Of a stretch of 64,000 nt of DNA, positions 37,508 through 44,307 are shown piece by piece. The stretch spans positions 62,001 to 126,000 of the forward strand of contig JALNWQ010000005.1 of NCBI GenBank assembly GCA_023230855.1, written 5' to 3'. Made by a program: the position numbers and the translations under genes. Each line of letters begins with the position of its first letter. Position 1 is the stretch's first letter. Below the pieces are notes generated by a model. That model was not told the DNA's origin. It did not search any database and was given only the letters and a program-made list of their open reading frames with translations. This DNA is from Solirubrobacteraceae bacterium (lineage in GTDB: Bacteria; Actinomycetota; Thermoleophilia; Solirubrobacterales; Solirubrobacteraceae).

Positions 37508-38740
37508 GTGGCCCGCCCGGACGCGGCCCCGCCCCTCCCCCTCTCCGACGACCAGGCTGACGTGCGCTCCCTCGACGTGGTGATCATCGGCGCGGGCGCC
37601 GCCGGGCTCATGTGCGCGATGACCGCCGCCCGCCGCGGACGGTCGGTGCTGCTACTCGAGCACGCGAACAAGCCGGGCAAGAAGATCCTCATGTCGGGCG
37701 GCGGGCGCTGCAACTTCACGAACATGTGGGCGGAGCCCGCGAACTACCAGTCGACGCACCCGCAGTTCCACAAGTCCGCGCTGGCCCGCTACACCCCGTG
37801 GGACTTCATCGCCCTGGTCGACGCGCACGGCGTGCCGTACCACGAGAAGAAGCTCGGCCAGCTCTTCTGCGACGAGAAGTCCAAGGCGATCCTGCGGCTG
37901 CTGCTCGACGAGTGCGACCGCGCCGGCGTCGAGCTGCACGTCGGCACCGCGGTGCGCCAGATCGACCGCGCCGACGACGGGTACCGACTGCAGACCGACA
38001 TCGGCCCGGTGTCGTGCGCGTCGCTCGTCGTCGCCACCGGTGGCCTGTCGATCCCGACGCTGGGCGCGACGGGGTTCGGGTACGACGTCGCCCGCCGGTT
38101 CGGCCATCGGGTGATCGACACGCGCGCCGGCCTGGTGCCGTTCACCGCGTCCGGGGCGTTGAAGGAGCTGTGCGTCGAGCTGTCGGGCACGTCGGCGGAC
38201 TGCGAGGCCCGCTGCAACGGCGAGAGCTTCCGCGAGAACCTGCTCTTCACCCACCGGGGCCTGAGCGGCCCGGCGATCCTGCAGATCTCGTCGTTCTGGA
38301 ATCCGGGCGACACGGTGGAGATCGACCTGCTGCCCGACCGCGACGCACGCGCGTGGCTGGAGGAGCGCCGGGCGTCGCGTCCCGACGCCGAGCTGCGCAC
38401 CGTGCTCGCCGAGGCGTTCACCAAGCGGATGGCCGGCCTGCTCGCCGACCGCTGGTTCACGTCACGGCCGATGCGGCGCCACTCCCCCGCCGAGTTGCAT
38501 GAGATCGCCGACCGTCTGTCGCGGTGGCGGATCGTCCCGGCCGGGACCGAGGGCTACAAGACCGCCGAGCTCACCCTCGGCGGCGTCGACACGAACGAGG
38601 TGTCGTCCCGCACGATGGAGTCCCGCAAGAGCCCCGGCCTGTACTTCATCGGCGAGGTCCTCGACGTCAGCGGCCACCTCGGCGGGTTCAACTTCCAGTG
38701 GGCCTGGGCGTCGGGCAACGCGGCGGGTCAGGTGGTGTGA
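37508..38740 (+). CDS. HI0933/BaiN-family FAD-dependent oxidoreductase
   Basis: 410 residues. The dinucleotide-binding motif IIGAGAAGLMCAM near residue 25 and the family signature NKPGKKILMSGGGRCNFTN near residue 55 are present; VVATGGLSIPTLGATGFGYDVA, FTHRGLSGPAILQIS and a C-terminal GEVLDVSGHLGGFNFQWAWASG complete the fold. The family is widespread; one member takes part in bile acid dehydroxylation, most have no assigned substrate. GTG 37508 follows a TAAGGT -10-like box by 13 bases. Alone on its strand. Confidence 0.93.
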   Translation: MARPDAAPPLPLSDDQADVRSLDVVIIGAGAAGLMCAMTAARRGRSVLLLEHANKPGKKILMSGGGRCNFTNMWAEPANYQSTHPQFHKSALARYTPWDFIALVDAHGVPYHEKKLGQLFCDEKSKAILRLLLDECDRAGVELHVGTAVRQIDRADDGYRLQTDIGPVSCASLVVATGGLSIPTLGATGFGYDVARRFGHRVIDTRAGLVPFTASGALKELCVELSGTSADCEARCNGESFRENLLFTHRGLSGPAILQISSFWNPGDTVEIDLLPDRDARAWLEERRASRPDAELRTVLAEAFTKRMAGLLADRWFTSRPMRRHSPAELHEIADRLSRWRIVPAGTEGYKTAELTLGGVDTNEVSSRTMESRKSPGLYFIGEVLDVSGHLGGFNFQWAWASGNAAGQVV

Positions 38741-38796
38741 CGGAGCGCGATCGGTCGTCGCGGGTGGCGGGACGGCGCGGCGGGACGGCGCGGCGC

Positions 38797-38848
38797 GACA
38801 GCGGGTCGGTCCACCATCGCCATCCGATGGTCAGACGACCCGCTCTCC
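38797..38848. repeat. 52-bp two-tier palindromic repeat, copy 2
   Basis: Outer arms AGCGGGTCG/CGACCCGCT, inner arms ACCATCG/CGATGGT, five-base loop CCATC, ending CTCTCC. In the 401-bp gap after the flavoprotein gene; together with copy 3 it is followed by the yefM operator, and nothing else is visible there. Confidence 0.9.
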
Positions 38849-38867
38849 CAGACGCGGCTCCACCGGC

Positions 38868-38919
38868 GACAGCGGGTCGGCCCACCGTCGTCATCCGATG
38901 GTCAGACGACCCGCTGTCC
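38868..38919. repeat. 52-bp two-tier palindromic repeat, copy 3
   Basis: Nineteen bases after copy 2 in the same orientation. Inner arm ACCGTCG pairs with CGATGGT through one G-U wobble; ends CTGTCC. Confidence 0.9.
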
Positions 38920-39100
38920 GCGCCCGGCCGTCGTCGACACGGCGGTCGGTCGTCGTCGGTGCCCGTGACGACGCCGGCCGGACGCCGAGCTCCTCGAGCT
39001 CGGTGCGGCCGTAACACATGGGTTAGTCACTCGCACTGCACCAGCCGGCGGGCCGGAGCCGGAGCACCGACCGGTACGCCACCGCACAGGCACCCGCCAC

Positions 39101-39120
39101 ACGTACAGTATGCTGTACGT
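39101..39120 (+). promoter_or_regulatory. Operator/promoter palindrome of yefM-yoeB
   Basis: ACGTACAG-TATG-CTGTACGT has perfect 8-bp arms. A -10 box TATGCT (39109-39114) sits at its centre, so binding of the YefM-YoeB complex would block the promoter. The ATG is 22 bp downstream. Confidence 0.75.
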
Positions 39121-39141
39121 TCAACGTCGACTGGGGCAGCC

Positions 39142-39393
39142 ATGCGGACCATGACCTACACCGAATCCCGTGCCCGCTACGCGGAGACGCTCAACGCGGT
39201 GACGGACGACCGCGAGGAGGTCATCATCACCCGCGCCGGCCATGACCCGGTCGTCATGGTGGCGCTCGACGACTACGAGTCGCTCAAGGAGACCGCCTAC
39301 CTGCTGCGCAACCCCGCGAACGCCCGCAGGCTGCTCGGGGCGATCGAGCGCCTCGAGAGGGGCGAGGGCGTGCGACGCGACCTCGCCGAGTGA
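39142..39393 (+). CDS. yefM: YefM/Phd-family antitoxin
   Basis: 83 residues. MRTMTYTESRARYAETLNAVTDDREEVIITRAGHDPVV (in parts: YTESRARYAETLNAV, then VIITR and VVMVALDDYESLKETAYLL) is the Phd/YefM DNA-binding and dimer domain. The Arg/Leu-rich end (ARRLLGAIERLERG) wraps the toxin. It autoregulates through the palindrome just upstream. The stop overlaps the toxin start (GTGA). Confidence 0.92.
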   Translation: MRTMTYTESRARYAETLNAVTDDREEVIITRAGHDPVVMVALDDYESLKETAYLLRNPANARRLLGAIERLERGEGVRRDLAE

Positions 39394-39650
39394 CGATCGT
39401 CTGGGACGAGTCGGCCTGGGCGGACTACGTCTGGTGGCAGGCCCAGGACCGCAAGGTCCTCAAGCGGATCAACGTCCTGATCAAGGACATCGCCCGGCAC
39501 GGCAACGAGGGCATCGGCAAGCCCGAGCCGTTGAAGCACGGCTTCCACGGGTACTGGTCGCGGCGGATCACCACCGAGCATCGCCTCGTGTACCGCATCG
39601 TCGACGACCAGATCCGCATCGCCGCCTGTCGGTACCACTACGAGGACTGA
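39390..39650 (+). CDS. yoeB: YoeB/Txe-family mRNA interferase toxin
   Basis: 86 residues, RelE-fold ribosome-dependent endoribonuclease. WDESAWADYVWWQAQDRKVLKRINVLI, GKPEPLKHGFHGYWSRRI and the C-terminal EHRLVYRIVDDQIRIAACRYHY contain the usual catalytic Glu, Arg and terminal His/Tyr. GTG start overlaps the antitoxin stop, as is typical for this pair. Confidence 0.94.
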   Translation: MTIVWDESAWADYVWWQAQDRKVLKRINVLIKDIARHGNEGIGKPEPLKHGFHGYWSRRITTEHRLVYRIVDDQIRIAACRYHYED

Positions 39651-39736
39651 GCGCCGCCGACTCGCGAGTTGGCGCCGCGACCTGCACCGGCCGGCGGACC
39701 GCACCTGCGGGCCGGGCGGGTCGAGCCGCGCGAGCC

Positions 39737-39788
39737 GTCAGCGGGTCGGCCCACCATCGTCATGCGATGGTCAAACGACCCGCTCTCC
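39737..39788. repeat. 52-bp two-tier palindromic repeat, copy 4
   Basis: Outer arms AGCGGGTCG/CGACCCGCT, inner ACCATCG/CGATGGT, loop TCATG. Its right half (39771-39788) codes on the minus strand for the last residues and the TGA stop of the neighbouring membrane-protein gene. Confidence 0.88.
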
Positions 39789-41231
39789 CTCACCGGCCAC
39801 CGGGGCGGCGGTAGCCGGCCGACGCCCGGACCAGGCGGCGAGCGTGGGGAGTGCGCGGGCGATGCGTCCGATCAGTCGGTCGCTCGCGCGCACGAGCGCG
39901 GCGGGCCACAGCGCGCGGGCGACGAGCCACAGGCCGAGCGGGACGCCCCAGGCGAGGTAGAGGGCGGTCTGTCCGTCGGGCGTGATCATCGATCCGGGGA
40001 AGATCTCGAACGTCACCCACGCGGCGAGCGTCACGAGCAGCGCCGCGACCGGGAACCGTCGCCGGTGCGCCTCCCAGGCCGCCAGCGCCACGATCGCGCC
40101 CAGGGCGTAGTAGTGGACGTTCCACGTGTCGAGCAGGCACCGCCACCAGCACGCCGCGGCGAGCAGCAGGAGCAGGTCCTGCCGACGCACGGCGATCGCG
40201 TCGCGGCGACGGAGCCAGGCGAACGCCAGGGCGACGGCTCCGGCGAAGAGGACGATGAGCGGGTGCGACACGCGGGCGGCCCACGCCGGCTCGAGGCGCT
40301 GCGCCCACACGGCCTGGGCGGCCCCGAACGCCGACGATCGGACGTTGCCGTCGGCCGACCAGTCGGGGTTCTCGGTCCCGAAGAACCAGAAGACGTTGGT
40401 GGGCTTGAAGATGCCCGACGTGCTGGCGTGGGTCATGCCGGCGGCGCGGTCGCCACCGTTGGCGGCGAGGATCGGGGCCAGCAGCGCGAGCCCGGCGATC
40501 CCGGCGACGACCACGGCGCGCGCCAGTTGACGGCGATCCTCGGCGGCGAGCAGGACCACCGGCATCGCGATGACCGCCCACGGCTTGGCCACCGCGGCGA
40601 GCGCGACGACGCCCGCGCCGACCGTCACCCGTCCCCCGGCGGCGAGCAGGACGCCACCGACGGCCATGGCCGTGACGAGGAGCTCCTCGGGGTGTCCGGT
40701 GTCGAGCGCGAGCATCGCGAACGGCGACCCGGTGACGAGGAGCGCCGTGAGCCCCCCGGTCACGGCTCCGCGGCGTCCGGGCCGGGCACGCCCGACCCGC
40801 AGGCCGAGCCACCCGCCGAGGACGGCGAGCGACGCCAGTCCCGGGACGGCCAGGGCACGCCAGGTCCACAGGTCGTGATCCGGGCCGACGAGGTTGCCCA
40901 GCGGGGCGAAGGGGGCCTGCAGGATGACCGCGCCGCCGTACCCCGGCAGGACCGAGAGGAACCCGGACAGGTCGCCGGCGAGCAGCCGGTCGATGGCGGG
41001 CTTGGCCTCGGACTCGTAGTCGTTGAACGCGAAGTCCCGCAGGCCCTGGGTGACGAGCACCGCCAGGCCCAGCAGGACCCCGGCGAGGACGGCGACGCGG
41101 ACGGCGAGCGGCGACCGGACCGTGCCCGTCGTCGGGGCGCTCGGCGGAACGGACCCTTCGACCGCCGGCGGGCGGGGCGCGTCGAGCGCGGGGCGCGGCG
41201 CGGCGATGGAGGGAGGAGCGGTGACGGGCAT
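39771..41231 (-). CDS. Polytopic membrane protein, GT87/DUF2029-like
   Basis: 486 residues from ATG 41231. A cytoplasmic Pro/Ala-rich start, then about ten hydrophobic segments (VAVLAGVLLGLAVLV, GAVTGGLTALLVTG, LLLLLAAACWWRCLL and others). FNDYESEAKPAIDRLLAG after the first segment and WNVHYYALG near residue 375 are acidic and aromatic loops of the kind seen in polyprenyl-phosphate-dependent glycosyltransferases (GT-C fold). The enzymatic role is inferred. It lies 126 bp downstream of pilA beyond a terminator, so pilin glycosylation is a possibility, not shown. The last codons (GERVV, stop) come from a palindromic repeat. Confidence 0.7.
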   Translation of the reverse strand: MPVTAPPSIAAPRPALDAPRPPAVEGSVPPSAPTTGTVRSPLAVRVAVLAGVLLGLAVLVTQGLRDFAFNDYESEAKPAIDRLLAGDLSGFLSVLPGYGGAVILQAPFAPLGNLVGPDHDLWTWRALAVPGLASLAVLGGWLGLRVGRARPGRRGAVTGGLTALLVTGSPFAMLALDTGHPEELLVTAMAVGGVLLAAGGRVTVGAGVVALAAVAKPWAVIAMPVVLLAAEDRRQLARAVVVAGIAGLALLAPILAANGGDRAAGMTHASTSGIFKPTNVFWFFGTENPDWSADGNVRSSAFGAAQAVWAQRLEPAWAARVSHPLIVLFAGAVALAFAWLRRRDAIAVRRQDLLLLLAAACWWRCLLDTWNVHYYALGAIVALAAWEAHRRRFPVAALLVTLAAWVTFEIFPGSMITPDGQTALYLAWGVPLGLWLVARALWPAALVRASDRLIGRIARALPTLAAWSGRRPATAAPVAGEGERVV

Positions 41232-41277
41232 GACGGAAGGTGGTGCGATCGTGGAGGAGGATCCGGTCCCGGAACGC

Positions 41278-41304
41278 AACGGGGCGGCCGATGGCCGCCC
41301 CGTT
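41278..41304 (-). terminator. Terminator hairpin after the pilin gene
   Basis: AACGGGGCGGCC (41278-41289) and GGCCGCCCCGTT (41293-41304) are perfect 12-bp arms around a 3-base loop, 53 bases after the pilA stop. The U run is poor, as often in high-GC genomes. It would protect the pilin mRNA and limit reading into the membrane-protein gene. Confidence 0.75.
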
Positions 41305-41357
41305 CACGCAACAGGATTCAGTGGGGTGACGAACCGGTGGACGTCACCCCGCAGGGA

Positions 41358-41807
41358 TCACCAGGAGGTGCCGTTGCAGCCGCCCTTGGTGGTGCCGCCG
41401 GCCGTGGAGCAGGTGCGGCTGTAGCCGGCGCCCTCGGTCTTCGTGATGGTGAACTCGTTGCCCGTGTCGGACTGCGCGGTGACGGTGAAGGTGCGCGAGC
41501 CGACCGCCGCCGTCGCGGTCACGTCGCCCTCCAGGCCCTCGGTGTCGAGCTGGGTCGGGGCGTTCGTCGTGCACTCGCCGTAGTTGTTCGTCGTCGTGTA
41601 GCAGGACTCGACCTGCGTCACGAGGTTGCGGGCGTTCGACTTGGCCTCGGAGTCCTTGGCCTTGTCGCTCTGGCCGAGGAAGGTCGGCAGCGCGATCGCG
41701 GCGAGGATGCCGATGATGAGGATGACGACGAGCAGCTCGATGAGGGTGAAGCCGCCCTCGCCGTCGCCCTGCCGGCGCTTCAGGTTCGTGATGGCCTGCT
41801 GAAACAT
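41358..41807 (-). CDS. pilA: Major type IV pilin
   Basis: 149 residues. A 19-residue basic leader ending in Gly-Gly (GDGEGG) precedes the cleavage site and FTLIELLVVILIIGILAAIA, the conserved hydrophobic helix with Glu5. The globular part has four Cys in two pairs (ESC/GEC and RTC/GGC), likely forming disulfides, and is Thr/Gly-rich. AGGAG lies eight bases before the ATG. The 5' leader contains a GEMM-I riboswitch, so expression should respond to cyclic di-GMP. Followed by a strong hairpin. Confidence 0.95.
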   Translation of the reverse strand: MFQQAITNLKRRQGDGEGGFTLIELLVVILIIGILAAIALPTFLGQSDKAKDSEAKSNARNLVTQVESCYTTTNNYGECTTNAPTQLDTEGLEGDVTATAAVGSRTFTVTAQSDTGNEFTITKTEGAGYSRTCSTAGGTTKGGCNGTSW

Positions 41808-41883
41808 GCGTGATCTCCTGTGGTGTTGTTGATCTTGGGTTCGCAGACCAGCTCCGCGACCTTGCCGCGGGGTTTCGCTCTTC

Positions 41884-41977
41884 GCACCCCGGTGGCGGCC
41901 CGGCTACCTCACCGACGGTGAGGCCCGTGGCTTTGCGTCCCACCCTCGCGGATGGTTTGCCGTTGGCACCTCGGTGC
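41884..41977 (-). promoter_or_regulatory. Cyclic di-GMP class I (GEMM-I) riboswitch
   Basis: On the minus strand, 76 bases before the pilA ATG. P1 is GCACC..GGTG (41977-41967) with CACC..GGTGC (41894-41884), 9 of 11 pairs. The core follows exactly the GEMM-I order: CGGCAAACC, a P2 helix with a GCGA (GNRA) tetraloop, GGTGGGACGCAAAGCC, then P3 CGGGCCTCACC..GGTGAGGTAGCCGGG. The base corresponding to the ligand-contacting G20 is G, which fits c-di-GMP rather than cGAMP. Between P1 and the ribosome site a CCGCG/CGCGG stem may be the expression platform; no U-rich terminator was seen, so the direction of control is open. Confidence 0.92.
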
Positions 41978-42497
41978 TGGTTGCTTGCACCCCTCGTATC
42001 GGGGCAGCCCCTCCCCCGGCTTGAGAGCACTGGACGTTCGTCGTATCCGGGGCGCTCGTTCGACCGCGCCGGGCCCGATCCCGGCGTCGGTGCGTCGCGC
42101 CGTGCGGTGTGGCGCGGCGACGCCGCCACGGGAGTCGGCGGTCCGCCGCCCGCGGAACGACGACCCCTGCCGGAGGCATGACCAACCCTGCGCGCTACCG
42201 GAGCCACGACCACCCCTACGACGACGTCTCGCGCTCGCGCGCGCGTGAATCGCGAGGTGTGACGGCCGCGACGCGCGACGGCGCAGCGCAACGCAAGGCC
42301 CTTGATCGGCGTGCCGGGAAGGCGCGCCGACCCCCAGGCCCGACCCCTTGTGCCCCCGAGAGCGACCGATGCAGACCTCCTTCCGGTCCGGCGGCGGCGG
42401 CGGAGCCCGTCGCGTCGACCCCGGCGACCCGGCGCTGGACCTACGGCGTACGCGGAGCCACGACATCCGTCGAGGCCGCATTCTTCGTCGATAGGGC
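41978..42497. other. Divergent intergenic region, upstream part
   Basis: About 520 bp between the riboswitch and the minor-pilin promoter. It must contain the pilA promoter on the minus strand, but only weak GATACG boxes are visible (one a few tens of bases before P1). A GC-alternating patch occurs near 42230-42260. No gene or RNA was recognised. Confidence 0.4.
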
Positions 42498-42526
42498 TTG
42501 AGTCCGTCGTCGGGACTGCCGATAGT
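42498..42526 (+). promoter_or_regulatory. Promoter of the minor-pilin operon
   Basis: TTGAGT (42498-42503), a 17-bp spacer and GATAGT (42521-42526). The start of transcription would fall on the GTG at 42533, giving a leaderless mRNA. Confidence 0.55.
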
Positions 42527-42532
42527 CGACAT

Positions 42533-43621
42533 GTGCCGGCCCCGAACAGCCCACACGCCGCGGTCCCGGGCCCGACGACGGACGCCAACCCGTCCGGTCG
42601 TCGCACCCGGGGCCGTCGCGCGCCGTCCGCGACCCCGCAGGCCCACGCTCCCGTGTCACGCCGCCACCGCGTCGGCGACGAGGGCGGGTTCACCCTCATC
42701 GAGGTCCTCGTCGCGTCGATGCTCCTCATCGTCGGGGCGTTCGCGACCTTCGCGCTGCTCGACCGCGGGGCCCAGGCCACCGGCTCCTCGCTCCAGCGGG
42801 ACCGGGGCAACGCCCTCGCGCTCGAGGTGATCGAGCGCGCGACCGGCATGCGGTACACCCGCGACGTCAACGATCTCGTGGCGTCGGACGCACCCGCCCG
42901 CCTCCGTCGCGCGATCGACCCGGACCTCTCGGGCGACAGCACCGAGATCGCCCCGGTCGCCGAGCCCGCCGGGCACGCGGTCCAGAGCTCGCGCTGGACG
43001 GTCACGCGCGCGGGGACGGCCTACACCGTCACGTACCGTGCGTGCACGACGTCGGACACCGTTCGCGGCACGGTCATCCGTGGTCCGCTGGACTGCGACC
43101 GTCCGAGCGACGACGGCGACATCACGCAGCCGCCGGTCCAGGTCCCGGCCACCAACTGCTCGCTCGGGCTCGGCCTGCTCGGCCTGGGCCACCAGACCCC
43201 GGTCGATCCGGACGATCCCGAGGTCGACTTCGACGACGTCACCGTGCGCCTGCAGCTCCTCGGCCCGCTCGTCAACGTCGAGCTGTGCCTGGAAGGCGTG
43301 ATCGGCGGGCTCGGTCTCGGACTCGTGTCGCCGCTGTGCGACCTGCTCGGCCCGTCGTCGCTGCAGAGCCTGCTGGGCAGCAGCGTGCCGAGCGCCCTGA
43401 ACGGCCTGCTCGGCGTGCTGACGTCCGGCGCCGACCTGGGTCTCTGCCGGACCGACGACGTGCGGCACGAGCTCGTCGACGTCACCGCAGGCGTCGCGGC
43501 GACGACGCACATCGAGGCCAGCGTCTCGTGGGAGGACCCGCGCACGGGCCGCACCGAGACGCTGAAGCAGGACGCCGCGGTACGTCGCGGCGGGCACCTC
43601 GAAGCGGGGGCCGGCGCATGA
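42533..43621 (+). CDS. Minor prepilin, PilV-like
   Basis: 362 residues from GTG 42533; an in-frame GTG at 42653 would give a shorter, more typical leader. The prepilin site is GDEGG followed by FTLIEVLVASMLLIVGAF. The 5' extension has coding-type codon use and starts at the predicted transcription start, so a leader of about 52 residues is possible. The rest has several Cys and a striking Leu/Gly-rich stretch (LGLGLLGLG, LLGPLV, LGLGLVSPLCDLLG, LLGVLTSG). First gene of a three-gene run; its stop overlaps the next start (ATGA). Probably a tip or priming pilin. Confidence 0.82.
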   Translation: MPAPNSPHAAVPGPTTDANPSGRRTRGRRAPSATPQAHAPVSRRHRVGDEGGFTLIEVLVASMLLIVGAFATFALLDRGAQATGSSLQRDRGNALALEVIERATGMRYTRDVNDLVASDAPARLRRAIDPDLSGDSTEIAPVAEPAGHAVQSSRWTVTRAGTAYTVTYRACTTSDTVRGTVIRGPLDCDRPSDDGDITQPPVQVPATNCSLGLGLLGLGHQTPVDPDDPEVDFDDVTVRLQLLGPLVNVELCLEGVIGGLGLGLVSPLCDLLGPSSLQSLLGSSVPSALNGLLGVLTSGADLGLCRTDDVRHELVDVTAGVAATTHIEASVSWEDPRTGRTETLKQDAAVRRGGHLEAGAGA

Positions 43622-44307
43622 GCCGCCGCCGGAATCGCCCCCGGGCCCGCGACGACGCCGGGTTCACGCTCGTCGAGATGCTCGTGACGATGAGCATCGC
43701 CACCGTCGTGCTGTTCGCCATCCTGCAGAGCGCCGACGTCTTCAGCCGGTCGGCCGAGAGCTCGCGCGACCTGGCCGACACCCAGGACACCGGCCGCGCC
43801 ACGCTGCGCGTCCTCGTCGCCGAGCTGCGGCAGACCCGTCCCAGCGCGCCCGGGGCCGAGTCCCCCATCGTCACCGTCGGCGGTGGCGCGGTTTCGCGGC
43901 GCGACCTCATCGCCGCCACCTACCTCCCGGACTCCGCGCAGGGCGCGCCCGGGTGGGTCCGGTACTGCGTCTCGGCGGACGGCCGCTCCCTGTACGCCGG
44001 GCACGCCACCGGCTCGAGCCTGCCCACCCCGCTTCCCGCCTGCGGGACCGACGGTGGAGGCTGGACCCACGAGCTGCTCGTCGACGACCGCCTCCGCGAC
44101 CCGAACGTCTTCAGCTACGTCACCGACGCCGACACCGGGGGCGCGGCGTGCCAGCCCACCGCCCCCGCCGACGCGGTGTGCCTGCCGTCGCCCGCCGACG
44201 TCCGCGGCATCGGCCTGCGTCTGTCCATCGCCGACCGTCCCTCCGACGCCGACGCGCGCACGGTGCTCCAGGGCGCCGTGTCGCTGCGCAACCGGTCTCC
44301 CGCATGA
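43618..44307 (+). CDS. Minor prepilin, PilW-like
   Basis: 229 residues. Basic leader MSRRRNRPRARDDAG, then FTLVEMLVTMSIATVVLFAIL with Glu5; a single Gly precedes the cleavage site. The body contains LRVLVAELRQTRPS and WVRYCVSADGRSLY, a pattern common in PilW-type or type II secretion pseudopilins. ATGA overlaps on both sides show tight translational coupling with the PilV-like and the large downstream gene. Confidence 0.82.
   Translation: MSRRRNRPRARDDAGFTLVEMLVTMSIATVVLFAILQSADVFSRSAESSRDLADTQDTGRATLRVLVAELRQTRPSAPGAESPIVTVGGGAVSRRDLIAATYLPDSAQGAPGWVRYCVSADGRSLYAGHATGSSLPTPLPACGTDGGGWTHELLVDDRLRDPNVFSYVTDADTGGAACQPTAPADAVCLPSPADVRGIGLRLSIADRPSDADARTVLQGAVSLRNRSPA

Noticed and set aside
35625..39788. 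Terminator function for the 52-bp repeats
   Set aside because: No T run follows either arm, and copies occur as a tandem pair and within a coding end, which fits a dispersed repeat better than simple terminators.
41884..41977. 3',3'-cGAMP (GEMM-Ib) variant
   Set aside because: The discriminating position appears to be G, as in c-di-GMP binders; binding data would be needed to be certain.
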